Assembly (NCBI RefSeq): GCF_014898055.3
Contig: NW_023603184.1
Coordinates: 114,132,615-114,196,614 of the forward strand
DNA from: Talpa occidentalis
Lineage: Eukaryota > Chordata > Mammalia > Eulipotyphla > Talpidae
DNA length: 64,000 nt
Direction: 5' to 3'
The position numbers and the translations under genes were made by a program. The notes under the pieces are model-generated. The model made no database searches, had not been told where the DNA came from, and saw only the letters and a program-made list of their open reading frames with translations. Below, piece after piece: positions 11,901 to 24,265 of the stretch. The stretch's first letter is position 1; each line of letters starts with the position of its first letter.

Positions 11901-12540
11901 GTTGAAGAGTTTCTTATAATTAGCTATATTTTATGGAATCCAGCATAAACTACAATGACATTTAAGGACAGCATCATTAATCTTTATTTTTAATAAATGA
12001 ACCAACTGAGAAAAAATGAGTTTTTATTTTTCTTAGCCTATTTTTGCTGCAAACAAATGATTATTTGTGATTATTAAAACTCCATTATATTGAATTTTTT
12101 TTGTTTGGGACTAGAAGAGAAAAAGAAATTTTGATTCTGTACTTCAAAAAATGAAGAGGTTGTGTTTACTCAGCTGTTATTTCAATAGAAAATATTGCAT
12201 TCAAGTAATATACTAAAAAATTAGATAAATATTTTCTTGGATATTGTGTTCATGTATGGAGGAATGAGTGAGTGTGTATGTTTAAAAGAAATATAGAGAT
12301 AGAGGCAGATAGAGAGATTGATTTAAGTGAATTGTAACACTTGGAGCACTGTTTTATTTTACTGCTAAAATACTAGAGGAAAAGAAATGTCTACATTTAA
12401 GCACAAGAAGCCCTTGTGTTCTGGAAAAATAGAGTCATACAGAAGTAATTGTAACAGTGGTTAATGAAATTCCAGAAGATTTAATGAATCACTTTGTTTG
12501 TGAAAATTAGTTTTCCAGTATAGCTAAGTGTGACATCTGG
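11901..12540. other. Unassigned AT-rich sequence
   Basis: Nothing recognised on either strand. Confidence 0.5.
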
Positions 12541-12980
12541 AAAGAAGACTTCTGTATCTTAACACTTACCTGTCTGCTGGCATAACCCTGACATCAGCAG
12601 TGGTCTACAACAGGAGGCTACCCACTCTGTACTTCATCAGCAGAAGCAGGTGATTTGGTTGTACTTTATTTCCTTAAAACTTCTAGATCTTGGCCTTGTA
12701 GCACACAGTTCTTAAGGAGAATGTTGCCTTGTTCTACAAGTAGGGCCTTGAGTAAACCTCTAATGACATGTCCTCCATGTCACAACACAGGACAACAAAA
12801 CACAACCTCCTTACTTTGGGGAATGGTTGCTGCACTGGCACGGGAGCAGTAGTTCAGACACTGACTTAGGAAGGCCAGCTTCAGGCACTAGAGACAGTTG
12901 TGGCCAAGTGCTCTCACTGGTGCGAATTCCAATGGATGGATTCTAACCAAAAGGATCAACTGAACTTCCCGAACATTCAA
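12541..12980. other. GC-richer island of unknown origin
   Basis: Clearly less AT-rich than its surroundings, with a 65-codon plus-strand frame at 12655-12852 that has no known motif. The composition suggests an old inserted element (LTR or pseudogene) rather than background, but I could not name it. Confidence 0.35.
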
Positions 12981-12989
12981 CAAAAGTGA

Positions 12990-13165
12990 AGATTACAAGA
13001 AATTTTTATTAATACTTGTATATTCACCTTAGAATTCTTAGGATATGAAAAAGATAAAACCATAGAAAAAGATTGAATAGCTTGCTGAAATCACAGATGG
13101 GGATCTGAATTTTTAATCTGAGGTGACTGCCTTTACACTCGGGTATCTGGTGCTTCCCAATGCTA
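12990..13165 (-). repeat. Probable MIR relic
   Basis: 'gattgaatagcttgctgaaatcacagatgg' followed by 'gatctgaatttttaatctgaggtgactgcc' resembles the antisense MIR segment normally reading 'gaggttaagtaacttgcccaaggtcacacagc... gattcgaacccaggtctg'. Heavily diverged. Confidence 0.5.
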
Positions 13166-13365
13166 ATTGCACACCTACTTCTCTTTCCACTAGACAGCCG
13201 TTCCTTGAGGACTACTAAGTCTTGTTCATATTATTTCCAGACTTTTATTTTAAGACAACATAATATATATTTTGATATTTCTTTCTTTACAAAGTAGATT
13301 TTCAGTGAATTAGAGCACAGATCCAGAAATAAAATACTTTACAAATACAGTTAGATAATATAAGT

Positions 13366-13700
13366 GTGGATCCATTTGTAATACAAGATGGGATTGTGAA
13401 AATGAAGCTCGTCTTAGCTATGTTCATGCTATATTTATTGTTCAGACCACACCAACACTCATTGAGCTACACAACAATTACTTTAATAATGGTCCTGTGG
13501 GTTTTCAGTCTGTACTGGGCTAAGCTGGGTAGTTCTTTTGCTGTCATATCCTGGGCTCACAGGTGCTGCTTCTGTCACCTGGTCCATAGTTTGAAGCTGA
13601 TTGTTCTCAGATGGCTTCACATGCAGGTCTACCTTCTCCCTATTAGAAACACAGGTCATGTCTCTTTACTATTAGACTAAGCTCAGCTTATTCACTTGGG
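13366..13700. other. Possible old interspersed repeat, unnamed
   Basis: The text 'ctgtactgggctaagctggg', 'cctgggctcacaggtgctg' and 'tcagatggcttcacatgcag' is GC-richer and reads like a dispersed mammalian repeat that I have seen but cannot name. A 104-codon plus-strand frame (13366-13680) covers it; the frame is hydrophobic, has no known domain and starts in AT-rich flank, so I do not call a gene. Confidence 0.35.
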
Positions 13701-16540
13701 TTCCTAAAGTACCCTTACATTTGCTTACGTCCTGTTACCTAAAATGAATTAATCAAAACTCTTGATGGAGGGAACTTCAAATTTTCTGAGCATGTTGCTT
13801 TCATTCTTCTGTGAAAGACATTCAAATTTTGAAATGTTTTAGAAATCAATACATCTTTGTAAAGCAAACACAAATATGACCATTCTCATCTTCTGGACAT
13901 CAGTTTGACACCTCTGCTCTAAACAAACTGATTTTTTTTTAAATCGCTCAACTGAGAAAATTATCTCTAATTTATCTTGTTATATATCCTGAATTGTGAA
14001 TGCAGCCTTTTTAATATCCTTTTAGTGTTTCAGTAATTAAGTCCCTTCAGATGGCACCTGACATGCTCTGCATACTATAAATTTTACTTTACATGGGGTA
14101 TCATTAGTTTATTCTTCAGTGTCTTGTGCCAAAATATCACTGCTGAACTTCTATATACAATTATTCTCCAATGTCCTCTGTATTATACACAAGTGAATTT
14201 TTTGTGATTTATCATAATTACTCTTAATAACTTAGAGTTTTGTCAACCAAGAAAATGCTTGTCCAGTCATGAACAGATGTTCACCTGGCAAAATTAATGA
14301 CAGATGATATAATTAAGTACCTTTGTGTTCATGTACTGTATATATAAGAAATTACTGTATTTAGGATACATTCCAAGTTTCACCTGTGTTTTATAGATCT
14401 GTTTGCAATTTTAAGAAATAATAGCCAAATATTCTCATGTGATTTAACAGATCTATGAACGCTCATTTTAATTAAATGTTACATTTATTTTATTCCTTAT
14501 CTTTATAAAATCATATGGCATTTCAAACTTTGAATCAAGGAGACAGGGTTACAAGAGAAAAATGATGGATTCATTAATGTATACTTTCTTTTTTAAAAAC
14601 AATCTTTTTACTATTAAATACATTCTTGCTTAGCATACTACTTCAATTTAAAATTTAATTGAAATTGACACAAGAATATTTGATATGATGTCCAAAGGAA
14701 GTATAATGAATTTTTCAAATTTTTGGCCAATGTACTATAACCTGGATTTCTTAATATTCAAGACATGTAGACCCCTGGAGAAAACACCTGTGAGTTTCCC
14801 TTAGTCCATAAATTTCAGTTTTGAAACACTGTAGTATATCATCATAAATAAGAAAATACATGCAATAAATGAAAAATTCCATTGCACATGAAACAGTAAA
14901 TGAGTGCTCTCTTTTTGAAAAGGATTCATACTAAAAAGAAATTTTAAAGAATTATCTAAAGATCAAGAAAAGTGGTATTTATTTAATTTAAGTCTCAGGG
15001 TAACTAAGGCAAGAGGGACTACAAATGTTAGGAATATTTTATGCTTAAATAGAGTTAAGGGTAAATTGAATTAACTCAACTGAAAAGAAATAGTCCCTGA
15101 ATGTGTTTGGTTCTCTAAGGAAAACTGCCTACTAGTGAAAATGCTGAGAACCAAGATGGCGATTATAAGCTAGCTATATTCTCCTGCTATAGTTATTAAC
15201 TTTTATGACTCAATATAATTGAGTCCTTGCCAGAACCTAGAATGACCTTTATAACTCAAAATTATTTTGGTAAAAAAAATAAAAAAGGGAGAATAATTGA
15301 AATTCTTTCTAAAAGAATACTCTATATAGCATTACATAATTTTATTTAAAGAACTTATTAAAAAGACCATTATAAATGTGGTATAATGAACACTTTCATA
15401 ATGTTTCAGTTTTTCTGTCAATTCACTAATTTTAATTTTCATTATGGTTCTGTTATTTGTATATATACACACATTTATATTAGTTATATATATTTATATG
15501 TTCATATATAATCATTCATGTGAACTTGTTGGCTCTTTGTTTAGCCTTGATGTGCTGGAGAACAGAAGTCTCAGTATCATTGTGTCCAGTAACTCACATA
15601 TTAAAAGTTCAGAATCTTTCTAACTCAAATGCAAAGATTTAATTGATATTTGAGTGCTTTTCCCCTATGTACATACAGAACATTTTGCTACAGAGTGACA
15701 GAATAGTTGAATGTATTATTTGGTTCATTCCTTGCCAAAGATGATACATGCTGTCTGTAAAATGTTTACTACAAAATGTCTCCTATTGCAGCAGTTTGGG
15801 GAAAAAGACATTTACAGACCTTTCTGGCTTTGATGTTAAAAATAAACCCTAAATCTGTCTGCTGTCTAGAAAACTCTCCACATTACTCAATAACCTTTGC
15901 TGTATAGTTGACCTAACCTTCCATTTTCAAATACCATCCACCTGAGCTACCAGTGTAAATGTAGTATTCATGCTTTAACTAAGGAGACTTCACTGACTCT
16001 TTATTTAATGGTTTGAGCCCATTGCATGTGATGATACATCCACCAAAATAACAAAAACAAAAACAAAAACTCAAGTGTTCAGAAAACTTACAAAGCATCT
16101 TTCATTTTTTCTTTTTTATCCTACTTTGCAAGAGATACTTGAGAGAGGGTTGTGTGACCACTTTTAAACAATTCTTTGAAATATATACAACTGGTTAGAT
16201 TAAACAGACATTGAAAATTGTCTGTGCAAGTTTAGACCCAGGCAACAGAAAGGTCATCAGAGCTTACCTTGTACAGATTACCTTGATAAAACTTGCACAA
16301 GGTCAAAAGACATGAACATATTTTACCAAGTACTAGTTTTATAACCCCAGCAAATATCTTCTTTATTTTAAGCTCATATTTCCTCATCCGCAATGGATGA
16401 ATAATACTTCCTATATCATTATTCTTGTAAGAATTTAGTCCTGGTACACAGTAACTGTCCATAAGGACAATATATGATGATAAGAATAAAATATTGCAGT
16501 ATAAGTATTCACAATCTTTCCCCTTTTCCTACCTTCGAAG
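13701..16540. other. Unassigned AT-rich sequence
   Basis: No repeat or gene recognised; includes a TA-rich stretch near 15460-15510. The minus-strand open frame at 16232-16462 has no recognisable motif. Confidence 0.5.
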
Positions 16541-16551
16541 GAGAGAATGTA

Positions 16552-16576
16552 TGTGTGTGTGTGTGTGTGTGTGTGT
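16552..16576. repeat. (TG)12 microsatellite
   Basis: A perfect TG run of 12 to 13 units lies 71 bp upstream of the exon-like segment at 16647, a position where UG repeats in a transcript can influence 3' splice-site use. Confidence 0.95.
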
Positions 16577-16646
16577 ACATGGTGGTATGTTTATGTATTT
16601 AATGTGGAGAAGGGTGAATCTTTGCTTTTTATCCATTTTAATACAG

Positions 16647-16692
16647 ATCATGCCATTGAAGAAAGAAAAGAAGCATAAGCAACCAAGAACAG
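16647..16692 (+). other. Candidate 46-nt exon with consensus donor
   Basis: A pyrimidine-rich tract ends in CATTTTAATACAG; 46 nt follow; the donor is CAG|GTAAGT, the ideal U1-complementary sequence. Only one frame is open and it reads IMPLKKEKKHKQPRT, very basic, with an internal ATG at 16650. Each of the other two frames has a stop. The open frame is in phase with the one open compatible frame of the 2261-2294 candidate. No protein family is recognised, and no transcript evidence can be seen in DNA alone. Confidence 0.35.
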
Positions 16693-16772
16693 GTAAGTTA
16701 ATTTATATAAGAAAGATGAGGTATCCAAGAAAAAACTTGGAAAATCTGAAAGTTTGCAGTTGCTATGTGAGC

Positions 16773-16815
16773 TATACATATACATATACATACATGTACA
16801 CACACATATACATAG
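16773..16815. repeat. (TATACA)n / (CA)n low-complexity tract
   Basis: TATACATATACATATACATA followed by ACACACACATATACATAG; a simple imperfect repeat. Confidence 0.85.
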
Positions 16816-18735
16816 CAAAAGATAGTAGAGACTATACCTTATATAGTACACATTCTGCTCTGTCTATAAGAAAAAGTTTAATTTGTTTACTACTAATGTA
16901 TTTAAAAAAACATGACAGTGTAGTCTAACATTATTTTTGTTGGTTAAACCTAACTCTAATACTTTTCTCTCTTTCACATATATCTACTTCTTGACTCACC
17001 TTATGTCACAAACTCTTTATCCACCCCCCCCCGAATTTTTTATTCAGAAACCTGGCAGATTTCACCCAGTTAATTAATGATGAGTACCAGTTCCCCAAGT
17101 GATGTGACTCAAATACCTCTTATGTAAAGTTCCAAGTGTGTCTTCTCTTATAATATGTATACTCCAGGATGTCACAGACTTTGCCATGCAATCATCATTT
17201 TTTCCAGTGGCTCTTGAGAAATTCAATTTGATGAACAGCATGTTTATATCATTATCGTGCTGTTGTCCAAGAGGAATTTCATCAACTCTCTTGTGTGGAA
17301 AATGGGGAATAATATAAAAGTAATGTTACCATAAGTGCAAGGAAAAAATTAGTGAGAACAAAAATTAATTCTAAGTTGTAAATAGGTACAAATTCCTTCT
17401 ATTTTAAATTCATTACCAGTCTGTGCAAATTAATCATTCTAATGGTTTAATTTGAAATAACTATGACATTGCTGATTTGTTAAACTGGAGGAGGATATGG
17501 AAAATCTGCTAGCAAGCTAACAGAAAAAAAAGGGGGTCAGTCAAGTGCTTTGCTCCCCCAGCAACTAAAATGAATATCAGAGTCCCAGCCATTACCAAAG
17601 ATAATGAACACAAGTATTCACTGACCAACATTTCAGCCAGAAAGTATTCATACATTACCATACTGACAGTATTCTAAAAGGTGAGACTGTGCTTGGGACA
17701 CACAAGTTAAACACTCAAGTTGAGCACCACCCGTGGGGTTTTACTGCCATTACTACCCTACTCAAATCGACAGGTGACACATCGCAGACCCTGTCTCCCC
17801 TAGGAAATCAGTATTTGTATTTAAAGCAAGTTTGTCTCATCCTTTCAATTATGTGTCTCACACAAAAGAAAGCTGATATCATGGGGACAATCTAAAGACA
17901 GTATTTCTCGAAATTGACACATACACAGATTTCACTTGTACAGGAACCCTCAACTCCAAGTCAAGGAGAAGCAAAGAGTAGGGGAAACAGTAGAATCATG
18001 AGCAGGGATGAAGGAAGAACGCAAAGATATGGGGAACTTGAAAGGGATTTGTTATGGTTAAAAATTAATAATTTCTTATCATGTAATATACTCCTTTATC
18101 GTGAACTTTTTGTGTAAATATTTTTATAGTGTCCTTCCTACTTTAGTTAAAAGACTTCTGATCTTAACTTTGTTTATAACATATGAAATGTCTGTCAGTT
18201 GACTCTTCACATGCTGCATCTGTGAAAAGTTATTAAGACCTTAAAGCTCACAAATTCTTCTTTGAAATGGTTTTAACATAAGTCCCTGTAACTCCGTTTT
18301 CTAATGCAACCCATCTTATGTAATACCAACCTAGATTTTTCATGGTACGTTCTCCTGCTGGCTCTAATAGTCACAGACCTGCAATCATCCTCTAGACAAA
18401 ATCATTTACTTGGTGGTAGCTACTTATGCCACATCTTAAGTAGAAATTAAACTGTAACAAGATTAGAGTAAACTGGGATAGAACTGCCAATTCTTCATTC
18501 TCAAGAGAGTTAAGGAGTCTTAATGAAAAGGTGGGCCCTGTGAGGTAGCTATGCCATCAGTGTTTTCCCCATGTAAAGTGTTGTGTTTAAGCTTATATGT
18601 ACCTTTGTGAGATCCTTCATGTATTGCCATATATATTGCCATTACATATTCTTTAAAACAAAAACTTTCTAGCTCATTCTCACCTTGTTTATTTGAAAAT
18701 TTTCTTATAATGTTAATATATTCACAAAGTGATTT
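16816..18735. other. Unassigned AT-rich sequence
   Basis: Contains a C homopolymer at about 17022-17032. A good acceptor-like site (CATCATTTTTTCCAG) ends at 17206 and is followed by a frame open for about 36 codons, but no other support exists. Otherwise nothing recognised. Confidence 0.45.
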
Positions 18736-18742
18736 GATAGTA

Positions 18743-18861
18743 TGCATGCCATAAATATTTAATTTTCCCAGCCTTTATACTGACAAATCTCTTGAAACAT
18801 TCTTTGGACAACTGGCTTAATGTTAACCAAATTTTATGTTCTTTTTTTCTTACCACTTGCC
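18743..18861 (+). repeat. Diverged direct duplication, copy 1
   Basis: About 119 bp from TGCATGCCATAAATAT to TTCTTACCACTTGCCAT. It matches 19930-20049 at roughly five of six positions, including CGCCTTTATACTGACA-like text and an identical TTTTATGTTCTTTTTTTCTTAC core. Similarity ends abruptly at both sides. Confidence 0.85.
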
Positions 18862-19299
18862 ATATTAAAATTTGAGGATTGCTGCTTTAAAGAGTACTGT
18901 GTCCTGCTAAACTTTATCTTATTCAAGTTAGGAAAAGAATAAAGATCATATTCATGTTTGTGGCACCTAAGTGGAGCTTCTGAGTTTTGTTCTACGTAAG
19001 ATATTCTTAGAAAAAAGTTTTCCGATGGAGGCAATTAGAGAGAAAAAAGGGTAATAAGCTTACTTTTCATTTAAGAATTAATGATCAAGTGGCAAATACA
19101 AAAACAGACCCATATACATATGAGAATATATTATATAATTAAAATTATATTTTAAATGAACACATCATGATATTCCAAGTCAGGGACTATTCAATAACAA
19201 AGGTGGTCTGTTGGTTTTTTTGAAAAAGGTTAGATTCTACAATACTATATACTTTAAAGTTCTAACTATAGATAACTGACTTGAAATACAAACTATAAA

Positions 19300-19672
19300 T
19301 AGTTGGAGTCATTAAAAAATTGAAGAGAGATCCAATTTGTCATTAAAAAAATCAGAGCAGATTGACCATATTTTAAATTTTTCATGATTGGTATAGTGCA
19401 GACACAAACCAGAGTAAAGCTTCCTGATAGGCAGGAACCAATGAGAATGGACACCCCTCATCCATATGTGCCATATATGGACATCACCATCATCATTAGT
19501 TAACGTGAAGAAACCTGAAAGTTCTGTTAACATAAAAGAATTTGTCACACTATGCTGGTGGACTATGGATGCTTTGGCAATTGGAGCCAGATAGTACCAG
19601 CACCTGGAAGAGGGAAATCCTATGCTTCCAAAACATTGATACAAACAATAATGTAAACCAACATTACTTCAA
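19300..19672 (+). mobile_element. Possible L1 3' end
   Basis: The last part, 'gaaatcctatgcttccaaaac' then 'aatgtaaaccaacattac', aligns with the 3' end of the L1 at 38230-40180 ('gagatcctatatctctaaaac' ... 'gtaaaccaatgttgcc'). The upstream part is not recognisable. A 110-codon minus-strand frame (19312-19644) over it lies antisense to this element and is not taken as a gene. Confidence 0.4.
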
Positions 19673-19680
19673 TTAACAGA

Positions 19681-19722
19681 AAGACCTTATTATAGACCAA
19701 AATAAGACCTTATTATAGACCA
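19681..19722. repeat. 23-bp-period tandem duplication
   Basis: AAGACCTTATTATAGACCA occurs perfectly at 19681-19699 and 19704-19722, directly after the putative L1 3' end. Confidence 0.85.
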
Positions 19723-19929
19723 GTATACAGCATGTCAAATTTTATATAGAATATAGATATATGAGCATATATGTCTATGCAAATATATAAAAAAGGAAAT
19801 AAAGGAATCACTGCAAATTGTTGGCAAAGATTACCATTGGTGAATGGAATTTGAATGAGGAAGATATAAAAAAGCAATAGAAATTGGGAACTTTATTTTA
19901 TCTATTGAAAGTTATTTTCTTAAGTAATC

Positions 19930-20049
19930 TGCATGCCATAATTATTTTTACTTTCATCGCCTTTATACTGACATATCTGTTGAAATATTCTCTGGACAAT
20001 TGGCTTATATTAACCAGATTTTATGTTCTTTTTTTCTTACTACTTGACA
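19930..20049 (+). repeat. Diverged direct duplication, copy 2
   Basis: Partner of 18743-18861, 1.19 kb downstream and in the same orientation. The shared segment may be part of an unnamed dispersed repeat that has other copies elsewhere, or an old local duplication. Confidence 0.85.
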
Positions 20050-22830
20050 TTGTCACAGTAAAAGTTATAACAAAACTTGAAATAAAGTTAATATTGACAT
20101 AATTATCATAAACTGTTTAGTAGGAGCAATGTCCAAATATTCACTACCTAGTCTTAGTACATACAATGGAACCAAAGAAAATAGTAAATATTAAGAATTT
20201 TATTTTTATCATGAAAGTGAAAACAGAACTTATTTGTACCAATGATTTAAAATTATCTTCCAAAATATTTATTTAGGAATGAAATATTTCAATCTCAGGC
20301 CAATTACCTCCAAATACCAATGTTTAAACGTGTGCTTAGTTTGAACTGGCATAAAGTCACATTAACAAATATTGGTCAGAAAGCAAACATATTTGAAAAC
20401 CAGTTTGAATCCTTATAGGATAGTCTCAAAGAGTGCCAAGAGGGCATATCAATGATCATAATTACAGTAAACCATTCTCATTCACTATTGTTTTCTTACA
20501 AATTATCCTTAATTTTTGTTACCCTTACATCTTTCTCTTTTTTTCTTTTCTAAAAACACAAAAATCTCCCTCTTGTATGGGGCCTATATGAGTTCAGCTT
20601 ACAATTTTTTTTCTTCTACCCCTAAATGCTATTATTACTCTTTTCTAAGTGAAGTAATTCTCCATTTGTTTTCTTTGCACCCAGCACCTGCAACAAATCT
20701 CTTAAAAGAAAAATCAGATATTACTATATTGCTAGAAACATTTCATATAGTTTTGGCACCCTAACTTTTCTTAACATTCTCATTTAGTCAAATACTATAT
20801 AAAAAAGTATGAACTTAAAAATCCGTAAATATAATAATTACTGCTATTAACAAAATGGGATTGGCCTGGTGATCCACAATTCAAGTTTGAATCATTTCAC
20901 AAAATGTAACTCATTAAAGTGCCTTGACTAATAGGTGATTAGTCAAAAATTCAGTTTTTAACTTATTGCAGCAATACTACATTTTTTTTCCAGTCTGAGA
21001 AGAGTACTAGTTTACTCCAGTATTGTAGCTCTTAGAATGTATAAAACAATTCTCCAGTATAAATTATGTATAAAATTATCCAATTGTATTGATAGTATTA
21101 ACAATTCTAGTATAAATTTGTTAATATATATCCCCTGTTTTGATGTTTACATGTGTGAAATGTTTGAGACAATCATATAAATATATAATCATTTAAATTA
21201 TTGACATGGATTTACCTAGGTTTTTAATCAGTGTTTATTCTTTTAAAAACAATGCCTTGGTGGGGGGTGTGGTGTGGTAACACCTGACGGATGTGATTTA
21301 TACCTAAGTCATAGACAGTGTTGTAGACAATGTTCTGCAATTAAAACTGATAATAATTAAATAAATAGAAGTTAAAGAATTAGATGCCTAAATCCTATAA
21401 GTTAGCTTTATAAACTTACTAAGTTAAGTGCAAAGCAAATTATAAGTAGTAGAGAATGTTATATACCAAGTACATGACACCAGATCTAATGAAAATATTT
21501 CCATTGTTTATATGAACCACTAAATGTTTTCAAGAATAAAACAAGAAGCCATGGAGCACTGGGAAGGACCCCACCCAGGTAGGAACCCCTTACTGATCTC
21601 AGTGATTTACTACTGAGTCAACCCAGATAGAACTGGATACATCTAAATCCTGCTGGTGAACAAAGTTTAAAATTAAGCCAGAATCTTTACTTCCAATAAT
21701 TTATAAACTGTGTGTAGGAGAAATCAGGACAATCATTGAAGTTGGCAATTAAACAACATAGTTGGGTATGTGTTGGATGGAGGTAGTGGTAAGAGACACA
21801 GATTGGATAACAGCACTACTCATCGTAGTGAAAATTTACAAGCTTCCTTAAAAGTCTAAGAGTTGATTGTATTGGATAATGATGCTGAGTAGGAATGTGG
21901 TTTAGATAGTGAAGATTTCTTTAAACTCTAAGGTCCTGTTATTTTGTTTGTGTCCAATAGTATCTTTCATCTCCATCAAAATACTTTCAGTTACCATTTT
22001 GTACATTTTTCTCATTTTAACCAGCTTTCCCCTTTTCTTAGCATTGCTTTTGTTTTATACTTATTGCATAATACTTCTAGCAAATTTTCTCTTATACTTC
22101 TCTCTATGTATCTTTCCTATTTGACTTGTAATGGTATGATTCTAGGGATCATGTTCTATTTACTTTTGTACTCTTAATGTTTTCTGTGATACTTTGAATT
22201 ATATATCATCATCCATACATTTGAAAGATTGGAAAGTTGTCTGAATATAAAAACCTTTGTTGTTAAGTTAATTTTACTTTACTTAGTACTACTTGACTTT
22301 GCTCATAGTTTCAGACAAACAGAAATAAATCAGAAAAAGTCTCAGACTAAATTCTACATCATTTATTTTGATTCAAAAGCACTCATGCTAAAAATATTAT
22401 ATTACTAATACTTAACATTAGTAACAGCACATTCTAAAAATAGTCTCATCACAAAATTTAAAACTTAAAGGGCAATTTAAACCTTCAAGAACCAAATATT
22501 GGAATATTTTCATAGCAGGATAATTTTAAAATAATTTTATTAAGTGACATAATTGTGTACTTTGGAATTTGTATTTTGTGATTTAAATATAAAAATAAAT
22601 GAAATTAGAGAAAAAGTAATTCAAACCACTAGAGAGTCAACTTTTCATTAAAAAAACAAGTAATGCTCTTATTTTAACAACTTCTTTATGAGTATCAGAA
22701 ACATTTAGTGAATTTCAAAAATGTCATAAAATTATCCCATGTAATCTGGGAGAATTTCACCTCAGTTGTGATATACAACACAGAGATGTGGTGGGATGAA
22801 AACAGTAATGAATTTGTTTACCTGAAGTGC
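20050..22830. other. Unassigned AT-rich sequence
   Basis: No named repeat or gene. Open frames at 20516-20764, 21909-22124 and 21944-22177 are T-rich hydrophobic chance frames without motifs. Confidence 0.5.
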
Positions 22831-22839
22831 CAATCCTGT

Positions 22840-23640
22840 GATTATATTTTCTTATAGTGGTTGCTTATTGTTAACTTGGATGATCTCTTAGTATATCTTG
22901 GGTGTTAACCCCTGTTGGTTGTGTGCTTTCTGAATATCTTCTATGATTCAGTAGTATTTCTTATTAATCTGCTAATATTTTCTTTTGTTGTGCAAATTTT
23001 TACTTTGAGATATTCCCAATTCTTTATTTTTACTTTTATTTGCTTTAAGGTTGGTGTAGAGTCTCCAAAGACATCACTACACTGATGTCATGAAATGTAT
23101 TGCTAATAATTTTGTCATTGTATTTTGTAGTTGCACTTCTTTCATCTAAGCATTTATTCCACTTTTAATTTATTAGTGTGCATGTGGGTAGTCATCTCAG
23201 TTTATTCTTTCTGTTTGTCCATCCAGTTATCCCAGTACCCTTTGTTAAAGAAATTCTATTTCTTTTCCTGTATAATGATGGCTTCTTTGCTATGGACTAA
23301 GTATTGATATATCTGTAGATTTATTTCTGGACTTCCAAACAGATTAATCAATCTACTGATCTCCAACAACACACTGTTTTAACTGCTATTGGAATTAAAT
23401 TTAAACTGAGTAATGTGATACTGCCATCTTTCTTCTGGTTTTAGCTATTTGGGATCTTTTATGGTAACATAACATTTTATTTTTTTTCCCAATAGTGTCT
23501 TACAGTTTTTGTTGTATAAATCTTTCTCTTCCTTAGGTAAATTCCTAAATATTTAGTTTTTGATGTGATTATAAATGAAATTATTTTCCTGATAGCTTTT
23601 TTAGTCACTCAGTTATAGATGTTAGTAAGAAGTAGACTAA
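22840..23640 (-). mobile_element. Old L1, antisense ORF2 segment
   Basis: Plus-strand text is the familiar reverse complement of L1 ORF2: 'gggtgttaacccctgttgg', 'tcttttgttgtgcaaatttt', 'gtccatccagttatcccagt', 'gggatcttttatggtaacat', 'agtgtcttacagtttttgtt', 'aaattcctaaatatttag'. Numerous indels destroy every frame, and a stretch between 'gggatctttt' and 'agtgtcttac' is deleted relative to the usual order. Boundaries are approximate. Confidence 0.8.
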
Positions 23641-24260
23641 ACTCAAAGACCTAAATATAAAGTCCCTTTGGAATGTTATACAAATTTTCTTTTTATAAAC
23701 AAATTTCTTAATAGTCCTTAAGACTTACAAATAAGTCTGAACAAAAATAAAAGAGAGCAGTTCTCTTCTCATGGATATAATTCAATTACACTGAATTTTA
23801 GATCTTTAAAGTGTCCATAATATTGCAGATTAAAGCAGAGGGAGTGTTTTCTCATCATTAAAGTTACGAGTTATACTAATTAATTACTAGTAAATTTCTA
23901 TGCTATTCAAAGACTAAGGCAGAAGAGAAAAAAATAGGAAAAAAAGAGGTCTTTTTTTCTATTTGTCAGGTAATGTTTATAGCTTCTATAATGTTATATT
24001 TTAATCTTAAATTGATATAAGCTATTTGTATATTCTTCACCCAAACTGTAAGTTTCCCTGTAAGTATAACATTTATCTTGTTGATAGCAAAAAAGCATAG
24101 CATTTTTGAGTGAAAATCAAATCCTATTAAAAAACTTAGGCTATTTGCCATGAACCTTTCCCTTATACTTTTAATAAATGATAGGCAAAAGGAAAAAAAT
24201 AATTATTAAGAACAAAGTTTATATAGTTAGTGATAATCATAATTTCTCATAATTTGATTT
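23641..24260. other. Unassigned AT-rich sequence
   Basis: Nothing recognised; the minus-strand frame at 23966-24151 has no motif. Confidence 0.5.
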
Positions 24261-24265
24261 ACCTA

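Noticed and set aside
13366..13680. 104-codon plus-strand hydrophobic frame
   Set aside because: Half of it is AT-rich flank and half resembles an old repeat; the hydrophobicity follows from T-richness. Not convincing as a membrane protein gene.
16494..16928. 144-codon plus-strand frame
   Set aside because: It is carried by the TG repeat (Cys-Val run), the TATACA repeat and AT-rich text. Only the 46-nt exon-like part inside it is of interest.
17192..17320. Possible terminal exon after CATTTTTTCCAG at 17206
   Set aside because: The frame is open for about 36 codons in the phase needed after 16692, but no polyadenylation signal is close and there is no independent support.
19312..19644. 110-codon minus-strand frame
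   Set aside because: No motif, no splice or promoter context, and it overlaps what looks like an L1 3' end on the other strand.
20985..21060. Acceptor-like TTTTTTTTCCAG at about 20996
   Set aside because: The phase needed for continuation from the 16692 donor meets an immediate stop.
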